Notes: generated by a model from the sequence alone, not told the origin. A DNA stretch of 64,000 bases from Methanobacterium_C sp963845285 (GCA_963845285.1 CAWJRO010000022.1:21473-85472); one strand, 5' to 3'. Shown: positions 17,737 to 27,053, counted from the stretch's first letter. Made by a program: numbers and translations.

Positions 17737-19314
17737 TTACTCTTCCATTCTAAACCTTTTAATAATCATATCCTTATCCAGGGACACTACAAAAGATGCA
17801 GCTCTTGGCCCCTGTTTTTTCCCAATAATGGCCTTATAAATTGCCTGGAAAGCTTTTTGAGGTTTCATGTCCATTTCTTCTATTATGACGTACAGTGTAT
17901 CATGGAATTCCTGGGATGTGTATTCCTGAGCTTCCAGGGCATCTGCAACCTTTAAAAGGAATTCTTTCTGATTGTCCTGCAGTTCCAACCTTGGGATCTT
18001 CTTTTGAACCTGGAACTTCACAAATTCTGGTGCATAAGTGTTCAACCAGTTTTTAACATGGGTAATTCGTGCTTCAAGTCTTTCAACATCATTTTTATCA
18101 ATTTCAGAGAATTCTTTACTTTCCATATCTTTTGGAAGCTGTGAATTTTTCTTCAATATGTTGAAAATTTTCTCTGTGTCATTCCTTGCTACCTGATAAG
18201 CCACAGTCATGAATCTGTAGGATGGCTGGAATGGCATGGTTTCTGCAACTTCGATCTGGGATGCTTCGTAGATCTTTTTAGATTTTTCACCCTCTTTTTC
18301 GGAGGTTGGTTCCTCTTTTCCATAGTAGATACGTTCCACACGGTCGTACTGTTCTATGAAATCCAGAAACGGCATTGCAGGGTTGAAATCCTTTGCCTTC
18401 ATTGGTTTGCTTCGGAACAGGTAGTAATTCAGGGTTTCAGGAGCAGCTATTTCAAGCCACTGGCCTGGTGTGAAGAAAACTCCATGTGATTTGGACATTG
18501 ACTCTCCATTGAGGGTTATCCACTCGTAAGGAACAGGGTAAGGTGCTTCGTAGTTGAATATATCCTTGGATATGATTTTGCTCACGTCGTAGGATCCTCC
18601 GCTTGCTGCGTGGTCTTTTCCAAATGGTTCGCAGGTTATACCGAATATCTTCCACCTTGCAGCCCATTCAACACGCCATGTGAGTTTTCCTTCACCACTT
18701 TTAATATCCATGGTCCCGTCGTGTCCGCACTGGCACCGGTATGAGACAATATCTCCGTCATAGTCATAGGCGTAGGTTGTGTTTACACGACCGCACTCCT
18801 CACAAATGGGGTTGTATGGGAGCCAATCTTCTCCAAGTGGATGTTCCCTGAACTTGTTGAATATCTCCCTTATCTCAGGAGCCTTTTCAAGTGATATTCG
18901 GATATAATCATCATAAACTCCATCCTTGTACATCTGCTCCCCGGATTCAACTTCTAGTTCTATTTTGAAGTCGTCCATTGTGTCAAGGAACGGTTTTTCA
19001 AAGTGTTCCACGAAGTTGGCACAGCAGCCCTCTGGACATGGTATTTTGGAGTAAGGAAGACCTAGATATTTTTCATAGGACTCTGGAAGTGGGTACGGCA
19101 CCTTTCTCAGGGGGTCGTGGTCGTCTGCAATCCAGATGGTCCTGGCAGATGCCCCAAGCTTTCTGAGGGCTTTACCCACAGCGTTTGCTATAAAAACATC
19201 ACATGAATTTCCTATATGTATAGATCCTGATATGGATGTCCCACTTGCAATAACATGCTCTTTGACATCTCTTTCATTTAATTCTTCTGCGATCCTTTCG
19301 ATCCAGTGTTTCAA
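17737..19314 (-). CDS. lysS: Lysyl-tRNA synthetase, class I
   Basis: This class I LysRS charges tRNA-Lys; the form is characteristic of archaea and a few bacteria. The HIGH-equivalent HIGN is at about residues 33-36 and the KMSKS-equivalent MSKS at about 273-276. Cysteine pairs CEEC and CQC near residues 171-196 form a zinc-binding insertion, and the C-terminal alpha-helical anticodon domain follows. Start: an upstream in-frame GTG (19321-19323) would add three residues, but that GTG is part of the GGTG ribosome-binding site for TTG at 19312-19314, giving the typical N-terminus MKHWIERIAEEL. Length (525 residues) is normal. Confidence 0.96.
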   Translation of the reverse strand: MKHWIERIAEELNERDVKEHVIASGTSISGSIHIGNSCDVFIANAVGKALRKLGASARTIWIADDHDPLRKVPYPLPESYEKYLGLPYSKIPCPEGCCANFVEHFEKPFLDTMDDFKIELEVESGEQMYKDGVYDDYIRISLEKAPEIREIFNKFREHPLGEDWLPYNPICEECGRVNTTYAYDYDGDIVSYRCQCGHDGTMDIKSGEGKLTWRVEWAARWKIFGITCEPFGKDHAASGGSYDVSKIISKDIFNYEAPYPVPYEWITLNGESMSKSHGVFFTPGQWLEIAAPETLNYYLFRSKPMKAKDFNPAMPFLDFIEQYDRVERIYYGKEEPTSEKEGEKSKKIYEASQIEVAETMPFQPSYRFMTVAYQVARNDTEKIFNILKKNSQLPKDMESKEFSEIDKNDVERLEARITHVKNWLNTYAPEFVKFQVQKKIPRLELQDNQKEFLLKVADALEAQEYTSQEFHDTLYVIIEEMDMKPQKAFQAIYKAIIGKKQGPRAASFVVSLDKDMIIKRFRMEE

Positions 19315-19644
19315 TAGTATCACCTTAGTTTATTCTGATTTGGAATCCTTAAAATTCCTTAAAAATTGTTTAATAGTAAAAATAATAAAATTAAGATGTT
19401 ATATACAGATTCAATTAAGTATAAATCATCTAAATTTTACAATCAGTTTGTATTTATAATCAGATTATATGATTTAAGAAATTATATGATTTAAATCTTT
19501 TAAAAGTTTTTACCAGAACATGAGGTTCAGGGATTAATTCAAGAATATTAAGATTCAAAAACAAAATTTCAGATCTTCATAATACAATCAGATTCAGATT
19601 AGAAATAGATTCAGATTTAAAAAATAAAATTAAACAGATTATTA

Positions 19645-19751
19645 GAGGCTATCCCATAATCCAAAATCTACAAAAAAATAAGGATAAACAACGCTTTAAA
19701 TTCAAAAATAAGCAAAATTATATATGTTACGAATAATTATGGGTCAGCCTC
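19645..19751. mobile_element. MITE-like element, copy 4
   Basis: A 107-bp copy nearly identical to copy 1, starting GAGGCTATCCCATAAT and ending ATTATGGGTCAGCCTC. No target duplication is recognisable. It sits in the 466-base gap between lysS and thiC; the rest of the gap is AT-rich with GATTCAGATT-type simple repeats at about 19579-19620. Confidence 0.85.
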
Positions 19752-19780
19752 TACATTTAAAAAAAGAATTTAGGTGGTGA

Positions 19781-21079
19781 TCAGTCAAATACATCCTGAC
19801 TTGCATCATCCAGCCATTCATTCACTATTTTTATTGCACAGTAGTTTCCGCACATTGTACAGGTGTCAGGGTCTTCTGGTGGTTTTGCTTCCCTTATGGC
19901 CCGTGCATCTGCGGGGCATATTGCTGCTTTGTACTGGTCTTCCCAGTTGAGTTTTTTACGTGCGTTTGCCATTTTAAGGTCGAGTTCGCCGTTGTGTATA
20001 CCTTTAGCCATATCTCCTACGTATGCCCCTATCCTGGTTGCTATGACTCCCTGTTTAACGTCCTCTGGACCTGGAAGTGCGAGGTGCTCTGCTGGTGTCA
20101 CGTAGCAGATGAAATCTGCTCCGGATGCTGCTGATTGTGCTGCACCTATTGATGAGACTATGTGGTCGTATGCAGGTGCTATGTCCGTCACGATAGGTCC
20201 GAGCATGTAGAAAGGTGCTCCACGGCATAATTTCTTTTGAACCATTACATTGGTTGGTATCTCTTTAAGTGGGATATGTCCTGGTCCTTCAACTATTGTC
20301 TGTACTCCTGCTTCCCTTGCCCTGTCAACAAGCTCACCAAGGATGATTAATTCCTGAACTTGAGCTCTGTCAGTTGAATCTGCTATTGCTCCAGCCCTCA
20401 TACCGTTTGCAAGGCTTATTGCAAAGTCATATTCCTTCGCGATTTCAAGTACCTGGTCGTAGTTTTCGTATAATGGGTTTTCGATTTCATTGTGGACCAT
20501 CCATGCTGATATGAATGCTCCTCCTCTACTTACGAGCCCACCTTCACGTCCCTGCCTTTTGAGCCTTTTGAGAGTTTCTTTGTTGACACTGCAGTGTATT
20601 GCCATGAAATCTACGCCGTCTTTTGCCTGTTTCTCAATGGCGTTGAACATTGAGTCTTCTTCCATGTAAATTGCAGAGCCATGTTTGTTTATTGACTCTA
20701 CTGCAGCCTGATAAATCGGTACACTTCCAACAGGAAGGTCTGTGATACTTATAATTTTCTTTCTTATGGCGTCAAGGTCTCCACCGATACTGAGCTCCAT
20801 TAAAGTGTCGGCTTTGTTTTCCATTGCAATTTTAGCCTTTTTAACTTCCATGTCAATATCATTTATGTCTGTGGAAGTTCCGATTGTTGCGTTTACCTTG
20901 GTTCTGAGACCTGCACCTATACCAACAGGGTTTGCATTTCTCTGAATGTTGTTTGGAATTGCTATAAATCCCTTTGCAACGGATTTCCTGATAAATTCTT
21001 CATCAACGTTTTCGATTTTTGCAACCGCTTTCATCTGGTCTGTTATTATGCCCTTTTTTGCATCGTCCATTTGTGTCAT
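19781..21079 (-). CDS. thiC: Phosphomethylpyrimidine synthase (ThiC)
   Basis: ThiC is a radical-SAM enzyme that converts 5-aminoimidazole ribotide to the hydroxymethylpyrimidine phosphate of thiamine. The C-terminal [4Fe-4S] motif CTMCGNYC (CxxCx4C pattern) is present near residue 410. The core has GGDLDAIRKKI, EEDSMFNAIEKQ, the metal-binding EGPGHIPLKE and the LANGMRAGAIADSTDRAQ segment. At 432 residues it is a typical compact archaeal form. The ATG at 21077-21079 is preceded by GGTGATTCT. Nothing resembling a thiamine pyrophosphate riboswitch was seen in the leader. Confidence 0.96.
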   Translation of the reverse strand: MTQMDDAKKGIITDQMKAVAKIENVDEEFIRKSVAKGFIAIPNNIQRNANPVGIGAGLRTKVNATIGTSTDINDIDMEVKKAKIAMENKADTLMELSIGGDLDAIRKKIISITDLPVGSVPIYQAAVESINKHGSAIYMEEDSMFNAIEKQAKDGVDFMAIHCSVNKETLKRLKRQGREGGLVSRGGAFISAWMVHNEIENPLYENYDQVLEIAKEYDFAISLANGMRAGAIADSTDRAQVQELIILGELVDRAREAGVQTIVEGPGHIPLKEIPTNVMVQKKLCRGAPFYMLGPIVTDIAPAYDHIVSSIGAAQSAASGADFICYVTPAEHLALPGPEDVKQGVIATRIGAYVGDMAKGIHNGELDLKMANARKKLNWEDQYKAAICPADARAIREAKPPEDPDTCTMCGNYCAIKIVNEWLDDASQDVFD

Positions 21080-21470
21080 AGAATCACCATATCCATTTTT
21101 TTAACTTAATTTGAATGACGGTTCACCAGCTTTATCAATATTATAAAATTTATGAAATATTATAAAAGCATGTTGAAACTTCTTAATTAAATCTTGATAT
21201 CATCGTTTGTATGTTCAACGTAAAAAATAGGTGTTTACACTGAAACATAAATTTTAAACAAATCAAGTATCATTAAATTCCAATGGTACTGAAGTACTAT
21301 TAGTTTAATATTGTTATGTTATACTTTATTTTCTATTTAAAATTCTGGTGAGTATTTTATTGTTCTAATATTTATCATTCAATAAAAAGTTTATCCAATT
21401 TTAATTCACGTAAAAAAGTGATTGGATAATAGAACCAGTTTAATACAAATTTTCCATTAAAAACCATGCC
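21080..21470. other. Intergenic region upstream of thiC
   Basis: This 391-base AT-rich stretch between two same-strand genes (the kinase gene upstream, thiC downstream) should contain the thiC promoter; several TATAATA/TTTATAA runs at about 21140-21165 are candidates. No CTGAGA-type thi-box, RNA gene or repeat was found. Confidence 0.4.
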
Positions 21471-22385
21471 CTATTTCCACATCTCATTCATCCTTTCTGT
21501 GGCCATCTCAAAGTCAGGAACGTTTGTTTGGCATCCTTCAGCTTCAACAATAAATGAAGCAACGGATGATGCAAATTTTCCACACATCTCCAGGTCTTCA
21601 CCTCTCAGATAAGCATTTAAAAATCCTGCACGGTACGAATCCCCAGCACCTGTTGGGTCTGGTGTATTTTGAAGTATTGCATCCACTTTTATCTTTTCAT
21701 CGGTGCATATTAAGCTACCATCCTTTCCGTAGGTTGTAACCACTATTTCCGGCCCAAATTTCCTTAAATCGTCTAGATCCATACTCAAAGTTTTGAGTAT
21801 TCTTCCTATCTCGTGATGGTTTCCAAACAGGATATCACAGATTTTCAGAACCTCTTCAAGCTCTTCTTTGGAGTACATGTGAAGGTCCTGACCTGGATCG
21901 AATGATATAAGTTTTCCTGCTTCATGGGCTACCTGTCCAGATCTCCTGTTGAATCCAGGGTCTCCAGTTGCCAGATGAACAGCTTCAACCTTTTGAATGG
22001 CTTTTTTGGGTGGTTCTGATTTTTCAAAGTGAGCTGCTGCTCCCCAGTAAAAATAACTTATCTGATCCTTTGAAGAATCTGTAAACACGAATGCTGTGGG
22101 TGTTTTCTCATCATCAATCACTATTCTGCTTTCTGTGTCTATTCCGAGAGTTTTTAGCTTATTATCGTAATCAGATCCAATGAACTCACCTCCAACTGCA
22201 GATACCAGAGATGATTTAAGTCCTAAAGTTGATGCAACAACTGCTACGTTTGCTGCTGCCCCACCAAAAAATGTTCGCATCCTTTTTATTGCTGTTGATG
22301 AGTTAGGTTGTGGGAAATCCCCCACTTGTATTATGTAATCAAAGGCTGTGTGCCCAATTGCTAGTAAATCTGTTTTATCACTCAA
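21471..22385 (-). CDS. PfkB-family sugar/nucleoside kinase
   Basis: A 304-residue ribokinase-fold enzyme. The N-terminal glycine-rich motif FFGGAAANVAVVASTLG is at about residues 39-55 and the ATP/anion-hole signature DPTGAGDSYRAGF at about 242-254, with the catalytic Asp in GAGD. The closest characterised archaeal type is the MJ0406-like nucleoside kinase, but the substrate cannot be fixed from sequence alone; ribokinase or 6-phosphofructokinase-like activity is possible. The start is TTG at 22383-22385, a few bases after GGGTGATTGA, giving MSDKTDLLAIGH. Confidence 0.85.
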   Translation of the reverse strand: MSDKTDLLAIGHTAFDYIIQVGDFPQPNSSTAIKRMRTFFGGAAANVAVVASTLGLKSSLVSAVGGEFIGSDYDNKLKTLGIDTESRIVIDDEKTPTAFVFTDSSKDQISYFYWGAAAHFEKSEPPKKAIQKVEAVHLATGDPGFNRRSGQVAHEAGKLISFDPGQDLHMYSKEELEEVLKICDILFGNHHEIGRILKTLSMDLDDLRKFGPEIVVTTYGKDGSLICTDEKIKVDAILQNTPDPTGAGDSYRAGFLNAYLRGEDLEMCGKFASSVASFIVEAEGCQTNVPDFEMATERMNEMWK

Positions 22386-22568
22386 TCAATCACCCGCAAT
22401 ATTTTTATTTTTGAAATATTTAAAATTAACTTAATCTTTAACAGCAAATATCTCTAGATATTATTGAATCCTTTAAAAGGGAAATATTCAGGTTAAAATA
22501 TATTATAGAAACAATACCGGAACAAAAAAGCTTTTTAAACCACAACACAAAAAATATAAATCCATTTT

Positions 22569-23432
22569 TTAAATCCTTTCAAAACCATATTTATCTATTA
22601 TTTTTTGTCCTTCTCCTAAAATAAAACCTAAAAAATCCTTTAGAACCTTATTATCTTGATTACATAAAACAAGACTTATTATATGTTGTGTATCTTTTTT
22701 TAAAATATTTGAACCATCTGTAAAACTGTTGTTAAGAAAAGTACAGAGATCTTCATTCTTTTGAACAAGTTTAAGGGCATTATAGGGGGATTTGACAACT
22801 TCAACTATTTTGTAGTCTATCTTTTTATTGTCAAGGGTGTTCCATGCCAGACGCTGGGAAGAACCCTCTACTTCAACGAATTTCAGACCTTCAATGTCTT
22901 CCAAACTTTTAAATGATCTGGGTTTGTTTGACACAAGGACAAGGTGGTCGTAGGCTATTGGAGTAAAATCTAAATCCCACATGAAGGCGCGTACAGGGTC
23001 ATCAAGTGTTAATATATCTACCATATCCATACTTGCAAGTTTTAGTGCACTTTCATCATCTGTACGGTATATAATAGTATCCAATCCATATTCATCTAAT
23101 AAAACTTCCATAAGTCCTGTTGATATGTGCCCCCCACAGATTACGGGTTTTTCACGTTCTTCCAGGCGGCTCATGTACTTTTCATATCTCCCTAGAATTT
23201 TAAAACCGTATTCTGTAAGCCCAGAACCTGCACCTGTTGTGTCAACCAGTTTAATGCCTATTTTGTTCTCTGATTCCCTTATACGGCGGTTTAATACTGC
23301 ATGGGATATTCCAAGTCTTTTTGCAGCTTCACGCTGAGACCAGGTTTTTGAGACACATTTCAAAGTTTCAAAGAGTTTGTAGCTAAACTCATGTCCGTTT
23401 ATAGATAGATTCAGTTTTGGATCGTACTTCAT
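22569..23432 (-). CDS. LysR/ModE-like regulator with a periplasmic-binding-type ligand domain
   Basis: The N-terminal ~75 residues form a winged helix-turn-helix of the LysR/ModE type (SQREAAKRLGISHAVLNRRIRESENKIGIKL). The rest looks like a substrate-binding-protein domain (YRTDDESALKLASMDMVDILTLDDP; later LVSNKPRSFKSLEDIEGLKFVEVEG). In archaea this combination often senses molybdate, tungstate or another small anion. It is divergent from hxlB. It is one candidate for the protein that binds the 24-bp Mo/W-associated sites described elsewhere in the window, but nothing in the sequence proves that. The ATG at 23432 lacks a strong ribosome-binding site. Confidence 0.75.
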   Translation of the reverse strand: MKYDPKLNLSINGHEFSYKLFETLKCVSKTWSQREAAKRLGISHAVLNRRIRESENKIGIKLVDTTGAGSGLTEYGFKILGRYEKYMSRLEEREKPVICGGHISTGLMEVLLDEYGLDTIIYRTDDESALKLASMDMVDILTLDDPVRAFMWDLDFTPIAYDHLVLVSNKPRSFKSLEDIEGLKFVEVEGSSQRLAWNTLDNKKIDYKIVEVVKSPYNALKLVQKNEDLCTFLNNSFTDGSNILKKDTQHIISLVLCNQDNKVLKDFLGFILGEGQKIIDKYGFERI

Positions 23433-23813
23433 CTGACACTCGCACCGTTATTAACCTAATTTTCATTAACTGCAACTTTATCAAATAACTTCATTGACAA
23501 TAAAATTTATCAAATAAATTCCATTAACCTCCAAAATCTACCAAATAACCAATAATTTTTAGAGTCTTGAAAACACTATTTGGACATTTTTGAGAAGATT
23601 TAATTCAATTAAGAACGTCATGATTTAAACAATATTTTGATTTAAGGGGGTTTTTGCATGGTTTTAATGTATTGCAATGTTTCAAGTATTGTAACTTAAG
23701 TGATGATTTAAGTTAAGACAACCCTCTACTTGAAATATATATAAACAACAATTATAGATATAATTATAAAAGAAAGTATAAATAATCTTAAGTAGTCCTT
23801 ATTTGGTGAACAC
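23433..23813. other. Divergent promoter region between the LysR/ModE-like gene and hxlB
   Basis: This 381-base gene-free stretch has an obvious TATA element ATATATATAAAC at about 23737-23748 for hxlB on the + strand. The + strand also has several short ATAACTTAA-like repeats and a TTTAAGTT run at 23680-23720. No RNA gene was recognised. Confidence 0.5.
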
Positions 23814-24398
23814 ATGATTTTAAACGATGCAATGGATGAAATAGTTGATAATATAAATGCTGTTTCAGCAGAACTTGACGAAAAAATTATTATGGAAATG
23901 TTAGACATTTTAACCTCATCACGGAACGTTTTTTTATTGGGACAGGGAAGGTCTGGTCTAGTTGCAAGGGCATTTGCAATGCGACTTATGCACCTTGGAA
24001 TGGGGGTTTACGTTGTAGGGGAAACAATTACTCCATCTATAAACGAAGACGATTGTCTCCTTGCAATTTCAGGATCAGGAGAAACGAGTTACATTTTAAG
24101 CACTGCCAAAATCGCTAAAAAAAGGGGTGCAAAAATCGTTTCAGTAACATCTTACGATGATTCATCACTTGCAAAAATGTCAGACCTTATAATATCAATA
24201 AAAGGCCGTACAAAAATTGATTCAGAAAAAAATTATATAAAAAGGCAGATAAATGGAAGACACCAATCCCTCTCACCTCTTGGAACTTTATTCGAAGTCA
24301 CAACCTTGATATTCCTTGATGGGGTTATAGCACAGCTCATGGATAGAATGGGGAAAACAGAAAATGATCTTAAACAAAGGCATACTGTACTTGAGTAA
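23814..24398 (+). CDS. hxlB: 6-phospho-3-hexuloisomerase
   Basis: A 194-residue SIS-domain isomerase that interconverts 3-hexulose 6-phosphate and fructose 6-phosphate. In methanogens without a complete pentose phosphate pathway, this and hexulose-phosphate synthase run the ribulose monophosphate pathway in reverse to make ribulose 5-phosphate for nucleotides. The SIS signatures are FLLGQGRSGLVARAFAMRLMH at about residues 40-60 and AISGSGETSYI at about 86-96. The C-terminal SPLGTLFEV block, normal for PHI, is present. The ATG follows GGTGAACAC. The partner synthase is not in the window. Confidence 0.93.
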   Translation: MILNDAMDEIVDNINAVSAELDEKIIMEMLDILTSSRNVFLLGQGRSGLVARAFAMRLMHLGMGVYVVGETITPSINEDDCLLAISGSGETSYILSTAKIAKKRGAKIVSVTSYDDSSLAKMSDLIISIKGRTKIDSEKNYIKRQINGRHQSLSPLGTLFEVTTLIFLDGVIAQLMDRMGKTENDLKQRHTVLE

Positions 24399-24670
24399 CC
24401 ATGTCTCGTAAAATTATTCAGTAAAATGTTTTTTTAATCTTTTTAAAGTTTAAATCCATTAATTTCTTTCATTAATTTTAAGTCTTTCCAAGTTTTAATT
24501 CGTTAAAATTTCCATTATTTTCAATTTTTTTAACTATTTACAATTTTTTAGGGATTAAATGATTTTTTAAGGTTATCTGTATTATTTAATTGTTTAAATT
24601 TTATTTCTATTTTTTAAATTTTTAAGGTTTCCTGTAAACTGTTGAATTTGATAGGTTTTAGTTAAGACAA

Positions 24671-24774
24671 GAAGTGGTCTCATAATTCAAAATTTGCAAA
24701 AAAATAAGAGTAAATAAGCTTTAAATTCAAATAATGAAAATTATATAAGCCACAAATAATCCTGAGAGAGCCTG
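24671..24774. mobile_element. MITE-like element, copy 5 (diverged)
   Basis: A ~104-bp diverged copy, starting GAAGTGGTCTCATAATTC and ending CCTGAGAGAGCCTG, with the usual interior. Flanks GACAA and GATAA differ at one base and may be an eroded 5-bp target duplication. It occupies the 443-base gap between hxlB and the convergent fdhD, which is otherwise T-rich. Confidence 0.75.
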
Positions 24775-24841
24775 GATAATCAATAGAAAACAAAAAAAAC
24801 TTATTTTTAAATAAATGGAAAAATAAAGGAAAAATAAGGAT

Positions 24842-25594
24842 TTAAAGTAGTATCCTGTCGGGATGGGTATAAATATTGAACCGTTTTCCCCTTACAAAGC
24901 CCAGCATGGTTACATGGGCTTCTTCAGCAACAGAAACTCCTGAAGATGTGGGGGCTGCATTTGAGGCTATTATTGGAATTCCAACCCTTGCAACTTTAAT
25001 CATCATATCTGCGGGCATTCTACCACTGTACACAATGAAACTTTGGGAAAAATCATATTTTGCAAGTGCTCCAGCGCCTATTACTTTGTCAACTGCCACA
25101 TGTCGGCTTACATCTTCTACTGCTATGAATTTATCTCCACAAACAAGTCCTGCTATATGTGTACCTCCTGTTTCCTGCCAAACCTTTGCTTTTTCTTTTA
25201 ATTTATCGAATGATTCGAAGATCTTTTCTTTGGTTACAGTATAATCTGATTCAACCTCTCCAACAAATTCTATCTTAGCTCTCCATCCTCCGAAACAATC
25301 AGAGCCCACAACCAGTTCTTTCCTGATATCAAAGTCAACCATATCTATTGTGGCTTTAATTGTCTTGTCTTTTATGGTTATATCGGTTATATTATCTGCA
25401 GATCCAACTAAACCTTCACCAAGAAGGTATCCAACAGCAAATTCTTTCAGAGAGCCTGGACTTATGGAAAATCTTCTTGAAACACTGTCGTTTATTATAA
25501 GTTCTATTTCCTCGTCGATCACGATTTTTTCTTCCACATGGGAAACTTCATCTTTCACCCGGGTAGCACTCACACTTTCAAACATCTTAAACAT
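24842..25594 (-). CDS. fdhD: Formate dehydrogenase sulfurtransferase FdhD
   Basis: FdhD carries sulfur to the molybdenum/tungsten bis-pterin cofactor of formate dehydrogenases. The 250-residue protein has the family core: an N-terminal ELIINDSVSRRFSISPGSLKEFAVGYLLGEG region at about residues 31-61, and the swivel SDCFGGWRA at about 98-106. Only one cysteine (C100) is present in that loop where the enterobacterial protein has a CxxC pair. Later VEDVSRHVAVDKVIG and APTSSGVSVAEEAHVTMLGF match the GDP-binding half. The ATG at 25594 follows AGGAGTCC. No intact formate dehydrogenase gene is nearby, only remnants, so its client lies elsewhere. Confidence 0.9.
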   Translation of the reverse strand: MFKMFESVSATRVKDEVSHVEEKIVIDEEIELIINDSVSRRFSISPGSLKEFAVGYLLGEGLVGSADNITDITIKDKTIKATIDMVDFDIRKELVVGSDCFGGWRAKIEFVGEVESDYTVTKEKIFESFDKLKEKAKVWQETGGTHIAGLVCGDKFIAVEDVSRHVAVDKVIGAGALAKYDFSQSFIVYSGRMPADMMIKVARVGIPIIASNAAPTSSGVSVAEEAHVTMLGFVRGKRFNIYTHPDRILL

Positions 25595-25841
25595 GGTTAA
25601 AGGACTCCTAATATGATTAATATTCTTTTGACATTAAGGGATAGTTATCTGATAAATCAGTGAATAAATTAAACTTAAGGAAAATTTAGTACGGAATATG
25701 TGAATAATTATCTATAAAAATCATCTAGTTTATGAATTTTCTTTATGAGTAAATTTTCTCTATGATTAAATCTATTTTTACACTCTTGAACCTTAGTTTT
25801 CCTGAAACTCTTATACTTTGAAAAATAATCATGAAATCTTT

Positions 25842-26171
25842 TTAATCTTTGAACAAGTCATCCACCCATGAAATGGCTGCTGCAACATTTGGAAAGCCTA
25901 TTGTGCTTGTAAGCAGTATAAGGGAATGATAAACTTCATCTGAGGATGCTCCTAATTCCATGGCTCTCTTAGCATGGCTGTGAACAGCTCCTTCTGATCG
26001 GATGGCTGCTGATGCTGCAAGCTGTACAAGTTGTGAAGTTTTTTCATCAAGTGGACCTGTATCTTTTACCACACGACCCAGATCGCTTAGAACTTCACCG
26101 TATTCTTCAAATCGTTTTTTTATACTCACGTAATGGTTAGGTAATTCTTCACCAGCTCTTTTGTCAGACAT
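25842..26171 (-). CDS. Carboxymuconolactone decarboxylase/AhpD-like family protein
   Basis: The 109-residue protein belongs to the CMD/AhpD-like fold, with the core RSEGAVHSHAKRAMELGASSDEVYHSLIL at about residues 62-90. The CxxC redox pair of true AhpD is replaced here by EGAVHSH, which keeps the family glutamate and histidine but no cysteine, so peroxiredoxin-reducing activity is unlikely. Such small all-helical proteins form multimers; the reaction in methanogens is unknown. The start ATG (26169-26171) follows a strong GGGAGGGTAAAG site. It faces the nuoE-like gene across a 149-base promoter region. Confidence 0.85.
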   Translation of the reverse strand: MSDKRAGEELPNHYVSIKKRFEEYGEVLSDLGRVVKDTGPLDEKTSQLVQLAASAAIRSEGAVHSHAKRAMELGASSDEVYHSLILLTSTIGFPNVAAAISWVDDLFKD

Positions 26172-26320
26172 CTTTACCCTCCCTTGTGGAAATAATCTTT
26201 AATTAGGGTTATATTTTATTTTGATCGAATATATTTTTTAAGAGTGTCCTGCGAATGTATAATAGAAATAAAGTACAATAACAATAAAACCATTAAAATT
26301 GCTGAAAATGGAGAATTTTA

Positions 26321-26767
26321 ATGAAGAAAAGTTTAAATGAAATTTTATCCCATTATAATGGAGATAAATCTGATTTAATACCAATTTTGCAGGATATTCA
26401 ATCAAATTGGGGTTACTTGCCTGAAGATTCAATTTTGAATGTATCAAAATTTATTGGAGTACCAGAAAGTGAGACAGAAAGTGAGATATACGGTGTTACA
26501 ACATTTTACACCCAGTTCAGGTTCAAACCAAGGAAAAAACATATAACCTCATGCAAAGGGACTGCATGTCATGTTGAAGGGGCAACCCATATATTAAAAG
26601 GAATTGAAAGATATTTGGGTATAAAATAGGGTGAAATCACCTTCGACATGGGATATTCTCTGGAATCGGGGGGATGTCTTGGCTGCTGCGCCATTGCACC
26701 TTGTGCAATGGTAAATGATGAAGTGGACTCTAAACTCATGCCATGCACATGCAATAACCGGTTATAA
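26321..26767 (+). pseudogene. NuoE-like [2Fe-2S] thioredoxin-fold subunit interrupted by an in-frame TAG
   Basis: The first 102 codons encode the N-terminal half of a NuoE/HndA-type subunit, including YGVTTFYTQFRF and the cluster motif SCKGTACHVEGA. A TAG at 26627-26629 then interrupts the frame, but the same frame continues without further stops to TAA at 26765-26767. That continuation encodes the rest of the family: GEITFDMGYSLESGGCLGCC followed by AIAPCAMVNDE, with the second pair of cluster cysteines. All four ligands would be present in the read-through product (~148 residues). Such subunits pass electrons from NADH in formate dehydrogenases or hydrogenases. The TAG most simply marks a nonsense mutation. 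Confidence 0.8.
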
Positions 26768-26771
26768 AAAA

Positions 26772-26874
26772 GAATTGCACTTCATAGACATGGATAAATG
26801 TAAGATGTGATACATGTATTGAACTTTGTTCAAACAAACACAAAGCTATAAATGCATTTCAGAACCGTCTGTAA
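26772..26874 (+). pseudogene. Ferredoxin-like fragment with a frameshift
   Basis: Joining two frames across a one-base gap near 26805 gives HFIDMDKCKM + CDTCIELCSNKHKAINAF, ending at TAA 26872-26874. This reads like one [4Fe-4S] motif (CxxCxxCxxxC) with its lead-in. It follows the nuoE-like pseudogene by four bases on the same strand. It looks like a scrap of a ferredoxin domain from the same lost complex. Short and inferred, so confidence is low. Confidence 0.35.
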
Positions 26875-26947
26875 CGGAAAGAAGTTAACATTTATTTTTT
26901 AAAAGATTTTTAAACTTTTAACATTTAATTATTTTTTTAATAGTTTC

Positions 26948-27053
26948 GAGGCTGTCCCATAATCCAAAATCTACAAAAAAATAAGGATAAAAACGCTTTA
27001 AATTCAAAAATAAACAAAATTATATATGTTACGAATAATTATGGGTCAGCCTC
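26948..27053. mobile_element. MITE-like element, copy 6
   Basis: A 106-bp copy, nearly identical to copies 1 and 4, starting GAGGCTGTCCCATAAT and ending ATTATGGGTCAGCCTC. TTTC adjoins both ends, and TAATAGTTT occurs on both sides slightly offset. It lies between the decayed nuoE/ferredoxin region and moaA. Confidence 0.85.

Noticed and set aside
19781..21470. Possible thiamine pyrophosphate riboswitch upstream of thiC.
   Set aside because: No CTGAGA-like thi-box core or paired stems were found in the 391-base leader.
26627..26629. Pyrrolysine codon in the NuoE-like gene.
   Set aside because: Kept only as a hypothesis: no pyl genes in the window, the order is not expected to use pyrrolysine, and adjacent remnants of the same enzyme are clearly decayed.
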